From Jejubacter sp036620675 (GTDB lineage Bacteria > Pseudomonadota > Gammaproteobacteria > Enterobacterales > Enterobacteriaceae), in NCBI GenBank assembly GCA_036620675.1, contig JAZHEE010000001.1: 64,000 bases of DNA. One strand, written 5' to 3'. Below, piece by piece: positions 16,885 through 25,380 of the stretch. The notes below the pieces were generated by a model. It was given only the letters and a program-made list of their open reading frames with translations. It was not told where the DNA came from and did no database searches. How positions within the stretch are numbered: position 1 is the first letter of the stretch; each line of letters begins with the position of its first letter. The translations under genes and the position numbers were made by a program.

Positions 16885-17321
16885 AGAACCTACAGGGATA
16901 ACGCAAATTAAGGTTAAATTAAGGATACCGACTCGCCATAAGGCGTTTTTTTTCGTTATGTGCTATTTATAAGTAAATTCTTAGTTAAGCAGCATTTAAA
17001 ATCAAAAAACAACCGAATCCTTGCAAAGGAACAGAAGCGAATGACATTAATATAAATAACCATTAGTCATAAACACTAAAAAATAACAAATGAGATATGT
17101 CCCATGGTAAGTTATAAAAACGACTTTTCGACAAATGCAGGAGATCCTGACCTGTCGCGCAAGATACGCCGGCTCTTGCTTAACTAAGCCGTAGAGCGTT
17201 CGCAACCATACCAGCGACTGGACGCAGGACAAGGACACGAAAGTAAAATATAGCGACGGGCTTTGTTCAGTCGATGAAGCGGCTGATATGTTTTAATATC
17301 CAACGGCGAGTTATTAATTTT
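16885..17321. other. AT-rich intergenic region before the ecpR-like gene
   Basis: About 440 bases, markedly AT-rich from 16905 to 17110. A 63-codon ORF on the minus strand has no ribosome-binding site or family features and was discarded. The region marks the edge of the ecp accessory block. Confidence 0.4.
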
Positions 17322-17945
17322 ATGATAGGAACACAGTACTTTTGTTGTATGGGATGTGGTTTAAGTTGTAAGTTAATTAACAACCAAATAATTAGCAATA
17401 GATTCTGTGATGACGAAAAATTAATAATCTGGCCAGATGATAATTATTATTTCAAGCTGGCGATTAACGAACTTATTTTTAAGCCATACCGCAAAACAAT
17501 GTGTGAGAGCTTTATCGTTATCGATTTTTCCAGCGCCCATCTGCAGCTGTTGATTCATGAACACTGGCTTCAGGAACTTAATAACCTGGCATTGTCGGTG
17601 CTGCTGGTTGTGGAGCCAGTCATGCTACCGTTGGCCAACTACTGGCTCAGAACGAACCATAATTGATATACCATAGTGGTGCAAAGCCGCCAGCACAGCA
17701 TCTTCAGCCGCAAATTCAGTCTGGCGCAACAGATCCGATATCCGCTGCCGTATCAGGGGCCCGCCTTTACCGCGAGGGAAGTGATGATATTAAGGGAGAG
17801 ATCGAAGGGAAACAGCGCAAAAACCATTGCCCGGCGACTGGGCTGCAGCGTGAAGAGCGTCTATCAACACCAGTATTCGATAGGCCGTAAGTTGGGCGGA
17901 GCGGCACAGTTGCGCCGCCTACGCGCCATGCACACGCTGGTGTGA
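17322..17945 (+). pseudogene. Second EcpR-like LuxR-type regulator, interrupted by one in-frame TGA
   Basis: The reading frame encodes a protein that aligns with the EcpR product at 24217-24828 with few gaps, including WP.NN(Y/F)(Y/F), FI.VDFS and A(S/N)YW, and a C-terminal LuxR-type helix-turn-helix (FTAREVMILRERSKG...AKTIARRLGCSVKSVY). A TGA at 17664-17666, about codon 115, splits it into sensor and DNA-binding halves. Both flanks stay in the same frame, so this is a nonsense change and not a frameshift. Cysteines 9, 12, 16 and 29 form the same C-X2-C-X3-C-X12-C pattern as in EcpR. An in-frame start at 17274 is also possible. The gene converges on ecpE. It may be inactive or may yield a truncated sensor domain. 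Confidence 0.8.
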
Positions 17946-17966
17946 CTCGCATGCTACGGGTCGCCC

Positions 17967-18665
17967 TCATCGCGGGGGCAGCCCGGCAAAGCACCCTTGC
18001 CCAAGCCGATGGTAACGCCCCAGTGCGACAATATATTTCCGGTTGCGGGCGTTGATCGCGCTATTACGCCATACGTCTCCCGGCAGCAATGCCAGTTGAG
18101 TCGCACTCTCATCATCGCCCTGACACCCCTGCTGCACAATCACCCTGAACCAGGTATTGCCGCTGTTTTTCAGCATTCCCGTTGCTTCATCAAGCTCATA
18201 GCGAAAAGTCATTTTACGTGGACGCACCACCAGAATAGCGCTCACTGAAACCACCGGAACGGCATCCAGCCCCTGGCGCTGTTCACGCCATGGAATTAGC
18301 GTGACCGGCGTCTCTTTAAATTGTACCCGGTAGTAGCGTTCACGCTCGTCCTGCGGCCCGCGGTAGTAAAGCTTAAAATAGTCCCGACGTCCGGGCTGCA
18401 GAGTAAGACGCAGCGGCGAATAAACCACTTCCAGTTCACTGCCATCCACGCGCCGCTCTCCCCCTGCTCCAGGCCGGTCGATTTTCCAGACCGCGATGGT
18501 ATACAGGTTGGCCCGCGAGCTGTCGTTCAGGATAGGCCAGGAGATAAAATTCTGCGGCGGCGTTATATCATAGATCGTCGATTCCAGCCGTACCGCCCGC
18601 GCCGGTAGCGCTGCGGCGCAGGAAAAAGCCAATATCGCCAGCCGCCCCCATCGTTTAAAGCGCAC
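17967..18665 (-). CDS. ecpE: Pilus periplasmic chaperone EcpE
   Basis: A 232-aa protein with a signal peptide ending near ALPARA. It has the alternate-type pilus chaperone layout, an N-terminal Ig-like domain with many beta strands (LESTIYDITPPQNF, QPGRRDYFKLYYRGP). E. coli EcpE is 236 aa. It should help fold and hand over the EcpD or EcpA subunits to the usher. It is the last gene of the ecp operon, 11 bp after ecpD, and is related to EcpB (shared YYRGPQDERERYYRV block). Confidence 0.9.
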   Translation of the reverse strand: MRFKRWGRLAILAFSCAAALPARAVRLESTIYDITPPQNFISWPILNDSSRANLYTIAVWKIDRPGAGGERRVDGSELEVVYSPLRLTLQPGRRDYFKLYYRGPQDERERYYRVQFKETPVTLIPWREQRQGLDAVPVVSVSAILVVRPRKMTFRYELDEATGMLKNSGNTWFRVIVQQGCQGDDESATQLALLPGDVWRNSAINARNRKYIVALGRYHRLGQGCFAGLPPR

Positions 18666-18676
18666 TGCAAGCCTCC

Positions 18677-20284
18677 TTAACGATCGACGCCTATCCAGGT
18701 GGCAGTCACTTCCACATCGCCGCTGGCGCTGACCGTCCCCATCCAGTCCATACCGTCCAGGGTAAACTGCGAACGTAAATCATCCATCGGAAATTGCAAC
18801 TTAAGCGTGGTGGTGAAAAAGAAGCCATCATCCACGGCGGCATTCCAGCTCGTCTGCACCCAGTTGGCATCCGTCATATCAACGGCAGCGTCGCCGCAGC
18901 TATTGCGTTTTTTTACCGTCGCCCCGCTGGAGGAAGTCCAGGAAAGCCAAGCCGGAATCGGTACCTGCAATGTGCCATCCACCGATCTGAACACACAATA
19001 AGGCACACCGCGAATAGTCGTAGAATCGCCCACAACTCTGGCCGTAATGCTATCGGCCTGGCGCGATGCCGAAGTCGTCACCTTATATTCAAACTCTATC
19101 GGTTGCCGATCGCCGATTTTTCCGGAACGGGACGGGTGGGAATTACCATCGCTGGAGACAATACTGATGCCGTACTCTTTGGGGATAATATTGAGCTGGC
19201 TGGAAGCCGTGAACTGATAGTAACCAGACTCCGGCGTGATGGAGTTATCAAAATAGAAGGTAAACAACGAATCCTTATTGGTCAGATCTTTACCTGAATT
19301 CAAAACTTTATTGAAGAAACTACCTGACAGGAAAACATAGACATAATTACCGGTCGTGGTAAAAACGTTAGTATAAGTTGTCGCGGTAGAATAACGCGTC
19401 CAGTTGACGCCGTCGCCACTATACATGACCTCTCTGGTCGTTGGCGTAAAACCCAGTTCAGCGGTATCCACCACCATCCGGAAATTCAGAGACGCAGTAA
19501 CGCGCTTTGTCTGCTGCAGCGAATAAGAGACCATTTTACATATCACGCCTGAAGCCCCGGAAACCACCCCCAGCTGGCAGAGATCGCCGCCACCGTTAAT
19601 ACTGGGACTGCCGTCGCTGGCGACCCAAATTTCTGACATTGCGCCGGTGCTGTTAAGCGTCAGATGCCCTACTTTAGTGGCGGTTAGCGTGTAATAACGC
19701 CAGGTAGCACCGGACGCCAGATCCCGACAGCGCACGCCAGAGGCGTAATCGTAGTCGGTCGTGGTGTAACAGAGGTTTAAAACAAAGGCGTCACTGCTGC
19801 CTACCGTCTGCTGGCGAAAATATTCATAGGCAGCGGGGGAAAATGAGGCAAATCCATAGCTACCGTTATAGACGCTGCTGCCGGAACGGGCGTGGTAAAA
19901 CCCCTCGTCATCCGTGGCGTCCGCTTTGATATAGCCTGACGATGGGCAGGTGCTGCCGCTGGACATACAGCGGATCCCCTGAAAGGGCTGCGCTATCGGC
20001 GAATTGCTCAACCACATATCAAAATAGCGACTGGCATAAGCCCAGCCCACATATCCCATATATCCCAGACTGGTTTGCCTGGTCGAGTAGCGGGTCCAGA
20101 TATTGGCGCCGGAAAAGCGCGGGTCCAGGGAGCCAGGGGTAATAAAGTACTCATTATCGACATTATTTTCGATAAACAGATAATCGCTGGAACCAGAACC
20201 ACTGCTGGTGGCCGTTACTGCCAGCGCCGGCATCGCCAGCAGCCATCCGACGATGGCCAGCGCAATTTTCCCTTTAGTAAACAT
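18677..20284 (-). CDS. ecpD: Common pilus tip adhesin EcpD
   Basis: Polymerisable tip subunit and adhesin of the E. coli common pilus type. The 535-aa protein has a signal peptide (ending ALA near residue 23) and a beta-rich, Ser/Thr-rich body; E. coli EcpD is 547 aa. I placed the start at 20284 (MFTKGK) because AGGAGAG lies just upstream; a longer ORF would add 24 residues within ecpC. The start overlaps the end of ecpC by 11 nt, indicating translational coupling. Confidence 0.9.
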   Translation of the reverse strand: MFTKGKIALAIVGWLLAMPALAVTATSSGSGSSDYLFIENNVDNEYFITPGSLDPRFSGANIWTRYSTRQTSLGYMGYVGWAYASRYFDMWLSNSPIAQPFQGIRCMSSGSTCPSSGYIKADATDDEGFYHARSGSSVYNGSYGFASFSPAAYEYFRQQTVGSSDAFVLNLCYTTTDYDYASGVRCRDLASGATWRYYTLTATKVGHLTLNSTGAMSEIWVASDGSPSINGGGDLCQLGVVSGASGVICKMVSYSLQQTKRVTASLNFRMVVDTAELGFTPTTREVMYSGDGVNWTRYSTATTYTNVFTTTGNYVYVFLSGSFFNKVLNSGKDLTNKDSLFTFYFDNSITPESGYYQFTASSQLNIIPKEYGISIVSSDGNSHPSRSGKIGDRQPIEFEYKVTTSASRQADSITARVVGDSTTIRGVPYCVFRSVDGTLQVPIPAWLSWTSSSGATVKKRNSCGDAAVDMTDANWVQTSWNAAVDDGFFFTTTLKLQFPMDDLRSQFTLDGMDWMGTVSASGDVEVTATWIGVDR

Positions 20285-22808
20285 CCTGATACTCTCCTGA
20301 AAGATGGGCGGTTCGCTTCTGGGGATCGCACTGGATATCGCCAACCCAGACCGCACCGCGCGCCTCTTTAAGATTTAGCTCCGCTTCGCAAACGGCTCCC
20401 CTGCTGTCGGTAAGCGTGACAATCGGGTAACGTTTATCCACATCCATGGCGAATTCACCGCGCTCGTCGGTATGGGTCTTGCCAATATGATTATGAATGT
20501 CGGCGCTGGCGTAATAGCCGCCGTCCGGCTTTCTCACCCGGCCGAATACGGTGACCAACTGTCTGATCTGGGGATCGATCACCCCCACATTGCCCGGATA
20601 GAGCACCACGCGGCTGGTGCGACCGCTAACAATATCAACGCTATCGCGTGAGTGTTTATCGTTCATCAACTCGACCCGATATTCAGCGTAAGGCGGCAGA
20701 CTGATGAAATTCCGCTTACCGGTCAGCGGATAGTTGCGGCCGTTAATCTGGGCTATCATGCTCCCCTTTTCGCTAAAGCCGGTATTGACCACCAGCCCCG
20801 ACCGCTGGGTTCCCTTGCCTGCGGCCAGGTTGTCTTTGGCCCAGGCGATACTCCCCTGGGAGCTCAGGCTAAAATTTGAACTGTTGTCTGATGAACGGGT
20901 GGCGGAAAGCGTACCGGCGTTATATTTCGTGTCGTAGTTCAAATAACCGCTGGCGGCAAAGTCGTCTGAACGGTAGCGATTATCATCTCCGGACTGCTTA
21001 ACCCGCTTCGATAGTGACGCGCCTGCCTGGGTAATCACACCGTTGTCGATATTCTTACGCAGCGTCAGGTTAGCCAGCATACTGCCGTTTTCGCTCGATA
21101 GCCCGGCGCTCAGCCAGGTGGAAAGCGGCAGAGAAACATCAATATTCACGTATTTATCACGCAGGTTTTCGCTGCGGTCATACTGGTAGCGTTGAATTCC
21201 GGCGCGCAGGGATACAGCAGCGTAACGGTTGGAAAACAGCGACTGGCTGTAATCCACGTTGGTATAGCGATTGCGGGTATAGCGATTATCGGTACGGCTA
21301 AGCGTCAGCGAACCAAGCCACGGCGTCAGTTTACGCAGATTGGCCGTCGCCCCTACGGTAAAGAAATCATCTTTCTGCATCGACACTCTAGCGCCAATAT
21401 GACTGAACTGCCGCGATCCCCACAGGGTGCCGTAGCCTTCCGGTAAATTGAGGTTGAGGGTCGAAATGCTCTGCCAGCTACTATCCGACGCCAGCAGCGC
21501 CTGCTGATTCAGACTCAGCAGGTCGTTAAAAGCGATGGCGACTTCACTTTCGCTAACGCCATTATTATCAAAGCCGTAAAGCGTGGATTTCAGATTGACG
21601 CCCGACAGCCACGGCAGGCCGATCGCCGCCGCAACGCCGGATATCCAGGTCTCTTTCTTGCCGTAGTTAAGATTACTGTGGCGCCGGTAGTCCATGCGGT
21701 TGTATTCCAGCATACCGCTAAACAGCTGCCACGAAAGATCTCCGGTTACGCTCGTTCCGCGGGCAAAGGTCTTGTTGATCTGCGCGCTGCGAGTGCTGGC
21801 TATCCGGCCGTTGACCACCACCTGAACATCCACGTTGTAAACGCCAAACGGCAGGCGAGAAGTGTCTATCTCATAACTCCCCATGGGGAAGTTTTGGATG
21901 CTTAACAGCTTACCATCGCGATAGACATGCACCTCCCCTGCTGCGGGCAGGAAAACCGTGACCGGCAGCAGTGAAAGGGTGTTATCCTCTACCCGGGTGC
22001 TGCTCTTGTTGCCGTAACTCACCCCGTAAATACGGCTGGAATTGAGCGCGCTCATACTGGCGATCGATTGTAAATTCCAGGTGTCCACCATCCCTATGGC
22101 CAGACGGTGGCCACTGTAGTCGCGTTCATACATAGCGCGATACATTTCTGCGCTGCGTTCACTGGTTCCCAGACCATACAGCGAACCATTCAGATTAATA
22201 TGGTGCTCGCGCCAGGACCAGGTGTTATCCAGGGTGATATAACTGCTGGCGTTATCGGTGCTGCGATACTGATTGTAATAGCTGCCAATGGTGTAGTTCA
22301 GTACGCTGGATAATCCCCGGGCGCTCGACTCCCCCAGGATACTGGTACGCGGTAAAATGGCCGCCGCCATCGCCGCTTTATTAACGGTCAGCTCCAGATA
22401 AAAAGATCGGGTATCCAGCGACAGAGCGGCATCTTTATTTAAATAAACCCGCCGACCGTCACCGATGCTTTTATCCTGAAGCCCGGCCAATAGCGCCTTT
22501 AACTCTTCCGTCAGTTCAATACGTTCGGGAAGATCGCTCAGGGCCAGACGATGAATCAGGAATTCATTACCTTTAATCGTTAACAGCGCATCGGCGATTT
22601 TCTGCTGGCTGCGTCGGGTATCGGCATCACCCGCGTAGCGAATATAGACCGGTACCGTCATCCCCTGATACAGCGCGTTGGCAAATACCGCGGGGATCAC
22701 ATAATCATTGACTCTCACCGGTGCCGTTATTGACTCCGGAAACGCCGGATAAGCCGTAAGCAGCAGGCCGGCAAATAGCGTCCCTTTAACATACCCCTGA
22801 CTGTCCAT
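20274..22808 (-). CDS. ecpC: Outer-membrane pilus usher EcpC
   Basis: Usher that threads Ecp subunits through the outer membrane. The 844-aa size matches E. coli EcpC (841). A signal peptide covers about residues 1-26, followed by a beta-barrel region rich in aromatic girdle residues and alternating polar strands, and a C-terminal domain (GYYASADIHNHIGKTHTDERG) resembling a carboxypeptidase-regulatory-like plug. It starts 8 bp after the ecpB stop. Confidence 0.93.
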   Translation of the reverse strand: MDSQGYVKGTLFAGLLLTAYPAFPESITAPVRVNDYVIPAVFANALYQGMTVPVYIRYAGDADTRRSQQKIADALLTIKGNEFLIHRLALSDLPERIELTEELKALLAGLQDKSIGDGRRVYLNKDAALSLDTRSFYLELTVNKAAMAAAILPRTSILGESSARGLSSVLNYTIGSYYNQYRSTDNASSYITLDNTWSWREHHINLNGSLYGLGTSERSAEMYRAMYERDYSGHRLAIGMVDTWNLQSIASMSALNSSRIYGVSYGNKSSTRVEDNTLSLLPVTVFLPAAGEVHVYRDGKLLSIQNFPMGSYEIDTSRLPFGVYNVDVQVVVNGRIASTRSAQINKTFARGTSVTGDLSWQLFSGMLEYNRMDYRRHSNLNYGKKETWISGVAAAIGLPWLSGVNLKSTLYGFDNNGVSESEVAIAFNDLLSLNQQALLASDSSWQSISTLNLNLPEGYGTLWGSRQFSHIGARVSMQKDDFFTVGATANLRKLTPWLGSLTLSRTDNRYTRNRYTNVDYSQSLFSNRYAAVSLRAGIQRYQYDRSENLRDKYVNIDVSLPLSTWLSAGLSSENGSMLANLTLRKNIDNGVITQAGASLSKRVKQSGDDNRYRSDDFAASGYLNYDTKYNAGTLSATRSSDNSSNFSLSSQGSIAWAKDNLAAGKGTQRSGLVVNTGFSEKGSMIAQINGRNYPLTGKRNFISLPPYAEYRVELMNDKHSRDSVDIVSGRTSRVVLYPGNVGVIDPQIRQLVTVFGRVRKPDGGYYASADIHNHIGKTHTDERGEFAMDVDKRYPIVTLTDSRGAVCEAELNLKEARGAVWVGDIQCDPQKRTAHLSGEYQDVY

Positions 22809-22816
22809 ATCATTTC

Positions 22817-23494
22817 TCAGTTAACGTTTATATATTGCCCGTCGTGCCAGATGCCAATACGCGTCCGTTTATTGGTAAGGTCGGTATATTTGATTTTTAC
22901 CGTTACGCCTGGCATCAGGTAGTAACGTTCACGGCAACCCTGACCGCTATCTTTTTGCTTATTCCGGCAGGGGCCGTATGAGATAACGCGAAAAGAGACA
23001 TTACCGGTATTGGTAACGGCATCTCCGCTATGGTGATAGTCAAAGCGCTGCTGGCGTGGCGCCACAACAAGAATAGTGCCGATAATGGCGGACGTTGTCG
23101 CCTGACCGGTTTTGTTATTTTTATCCTGACCGTATTCCGTCACGGGCTCGTCGGTCCAGGAGAGGCGATAATAACGTTCGCGATCGTCGGCGGGCCCCTG
23201 GTAAAAGAAACGAAAATGCTCTTTAGCCTGCCCGGGCATAATCATACTGGCGGGGGTTGAAAGCAGCTCGCCTTTACTTTCCATCGGGATCGTTTCACCG
23301 CCGGCCATTGGAGACGAAATACGTTCGACCCTGACGCTGACGTAACGCGCCATATCCGTGGTGTTAATAATCTCTTTTGCCAGGCTGGAAGCGTCAGCGC
23401 CCATCATGGCAGTCACTTCGCCCACATTAATCGCCCGGGCGGAAAAACTAAACGGGAGTGAAATAAGCAGAGGCAGTAACGTAATCAACTTCAT
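22817..23494 (-). CDS. ecpB: Pilus periplasmic chaperone EcpB
   Basis: A 225-aa protein with a signal peptide ending SARA near residue 20 and the alternate chaperone fold; E. coli EcpB is 222 aa. It shares RFFYQGPADDRERYYRLSW with EcpE. It is expected to stabilise EcpA in the periplasm. The ribosome-binding site AAGG lies 7 nt before the ATG and directly after a strong hairpin that separates ecpB from ecpA. Confidence 0.92.
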   Translation of the reverse strand: MKLITLLPLLISLPFSFSARAINVGEVTAMMGADASSLAKEIINTTDMARYVSVRVERISSPMAGGETIPMESKGELLSTPASMIMPGQAKEHFRFFYQGPADDRERYYRLSWTDEPVTEYGQDKNNKTGQATTSAIIGTILVVAPRQQRFDYHHSGDAVTNTGNVSFRVISYGPCRNKQKDSGQGCRERYYLMPGVTVKIKYTDLTNKRTRIGIWHDGQYINVN

Positions 23495-23505
23495 CGGACA
23501 TCCTT

Positions 23506-23554
23506 AAAAGGAGGTCGACGACCTCCTTATCATACAGACGGGCAGGCGCATGCC
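23506..23554 (-). terminator. Attenuating hairpins between ecpA and ecpB
   Basis: A perfect 10-bp stem with a 1-nt centre (AAGGAGGTCG at 23508-23517 with CGACCTCCTT at 23519-23528) ends in a short T run on the minus strand. A smaller CGGGCA/TGCCCG hairpin lies closer to ecpA (about 23537-23554). Together they could stop most transcripts after the major pilin, giving excess EcpA over assembly proteins. Confidence 0.6.
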
Positions 23555-23563
23555 CGGAAGGAT

Positions 23564-24142
23564 TTAAATAGTCCACACAGCGGTGAACTGAACGCGGACA
23601 TCGCCGCTCCAGTAACCGTCAGTCAGATCTTTAAATGCCGCCACGGTAGAACCGTCGGAAGTGGCGGAGTCAACGGAGAAAGTAAAGTTGCCCTGGGTGC
23701 TGACGCGATCGCTACCGGCATAAGCCGTGCTCACGGCCAGCGCATCCAGACCCGCTGAAATGTTATTTGCCGTATCAACCATGGTGGTGGCGGCCGTTTT
23801 ACTCAGCTTGCTGCCATTCCAGTCGACGCCGATATCCAGGGTGGAAGCATCGGTGCTGCGAGTCAGAGTGTTGCTCACTATCTGAGAGGTCAGCGTGAAG
23901 TCAGTCGCGCCGGACTGCCCCTGAATCGTGATATCAAAAGCACCGCTCTGGGTATTAAACGCTTTGATACCTTCAGCGTATTTAAAATTCAGGGATTTCA
24001 GCGGAGTGACCACCAGCGCGCTGGTCGTATCCTTGGTTGCCGTAGCATCCCAGCTGGCGGTTGACGAAGCCGTAACATCAGCCATTGCCTGAGAAGAGAC
24101 CAGCGCCGCGGCGGCAAAACCCGCCAATACGATTTTGTTCAT
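23564..24142 (-). CDS. ecpA: Major common-pilus subunit EcpA
   Basis: Structural pilin, 192 aa (E. coli 195). The signal peptide ends SQAMA. The mature protein matches the EcpA pattern: DTTSALVVTPLKSLNFKYAEG near the N terminus and GYWSGDVRVQF at the C terminus. The pilus mediates biofilm and host or plant-cell adherence in other Enterobacteriaceae. It lies 74 bp after ecpR. Confidence 0.95.
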   Translation of the reverse strand: MNKIVLAGFAAAALVSSQAMADVTASSTASWDATATKDTTSALVVTPLKSLNFKYAEGIKAFNTQSGAFDITIQGQSGATDFTLTSQIVSNTLTRSTDASTLDIGVDWNGSKLSKTAATTMVDTANNISAGLDALAVSTAYAGSDRVSTQGNFTFSVDSATSDGSTVAAFKDLTDGYWSGDVRVQFTAVWTI

Positions 24143-24216
24143 TTTTATTTCCTTAAAATAAATAAATTGAGTCCTTTACAGGAGTTGATTCATATAACAA
24201 TAAAGGTGATTCCGTT

Positions 24217-24828
24217 TCATCCCGAAATAATCGTATTAAGCCTGCCTCCTATTTTATTCTGCAATATACTCTTAATGTTATAGACCCGCTTGGGCTTTAA
24301 ATTGAGCATAACGGAAATTTTCTGAACGGTGCATCCCTTAAGAAACAGATGAAGCACCATAATTTCCAGCTCACTGAGTTTTTTGCGACGAGGGTCGCGA
24401 ATCATCCGCCCACAGACAATACGTTCAATTTTTCTCTCAATGACTAACTTACCTTCGGTGATATAAATCACCATAGCGATATCAACGCTAACGCTGTACC
24501 AGTAAGAGGCCAATGCCTCCATGCTTTTATCTGCAATCAGAATTAGCTTTAATCCGGTTTTAGCCAGGTATTCAAGCCACAGGCCGTTAGTAAAGCGCCT
24601 GATGTGATACCAGGAGAAATCAACAAAGATAAATCCCCTTTGAATATGTCTATAGTCTGGCCTGATAAGTAATGACTCAACACCCAGGGTTAAATAGAAA
24701 TTATTCTCTGGCCATACGCCATATTTACTATCAATACAGTTAAGCTTTTTTATGGATTCAAAATTTCCGAGTTCACAATTAAAATGACAACTCAGGCAGT
24801 GTACAGATTTGTTTATCCCGGTCAGCAT
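24217..24828 (-). CDS. ecpR: EcpR, LuxR-type activator of the ecp operon
   Basis: A 203-aa regulator (E. coli EcpR/MatA 196 aa) that activates its own operon and in E. coli also represses motility. The N-terminal sensor part has WPENNFYLTLGVESLL and SMEALASYWYS blocks; residues ~145-195 form a LuxR-type helix-turn-helix (LSELEIMVLHLFLKGCTVQKI). Cys11, Cys14, Cys18 and Cys31 form a C-X2-C-X3-C-X12-C cluster that is shared with the interrupted paralogue at 17322-17945 and that I do not recall in E. coli EcpR. First gene of the operon. Confidence 0.92.
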   Translation of the reverse strand: MLTGINKSVHCLSCHFNCELGNFESIKKLNCIDSKYGVWPENNFYLTLGVESLLIRPDYRHIQRGFIFVDFSWYHIRRFTNGLWLEYLAKTGLKLILIADKSMEALASYWYSVSVDIAMVIYITEGKLVIERKIERIVCGRMIRDPRRKKLSELEIMVLHLFLKGCTVQKISVMLNLKPKRVYNIKSILQNKIGGRLNTIISG

Positions 24829-25380
24829 AGATGGAATATTCCCCCGGTAACATCCTGTTAACTCGCTGTGATGACTATTTTATTTATTCATTGGTTACCT
24901 GACAACTTTATCTTTAATGGTTAGCACCATTAAAGTAAATGGAAAAATCCTAATGAAAAATAACCCAGGAATTACGACATGCTTCTATTCCAGGTGATGG
25001 GCATTATCGGTTCTCGCTACAAATTTCCGGACATTCGGATTTTCTCATCACGACACCAGGATTTTTCCCATGAATTTAACCTGGTAGGGTTAAAAGCAGA
25101 AAGCACAAAATGTTAAAAAGCATCTTCGAACGAAATCTTAAGTGTCACATAACCCGGACAACGCCAGAGTCTTTATTAGCGATAATGCGCTTTTTGAATC
25201 CGAACATTATCGCTACTGATATGATAAACAATGAAAACCATTTGCCAGTCTCTATGCAAAGCACCTGCCCACGGCATTCCCACTGCCCCCTGACCTTGCG
25301 CTAATGTGATCGCATAGCCATTTTTGACCATTCTTGTATGGTACATAAGGAAAGTCTGGCAAGAGAATGGAATATATAAG
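24829..25380. promoter_or_regulatory. ecpR upstream region with a 9-bp inverted repeat
   Basis: About 550 AT-rich bases between divergent genes, with no credible ORF. CTTTAATGG (24912-24920) and CCATTAAAG (24927-24935) form a perfect inverted repeat with a 6-nt centre. One TTCCT element, the kind of box EcpR binds in E. coli, is present on the minus strand (24967-24971), but I found no partner at the reported spacing. H-NS binding is likely from the base composition. Confidence 0.45.

Noticed and set aside
17664..17666. TGA as a selenocysteine codon
   Set aside because: No bacterial SECIS-like hairpin was seen just downstream, and the aligned residue in the intact EcpR is not a cysteine.
25110..25304. 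64-codon ORF before the MFS transporter
   Set aside because: No ribosome-binding site, no recognisable features, and it lies in AT-rich intergenic sequence.
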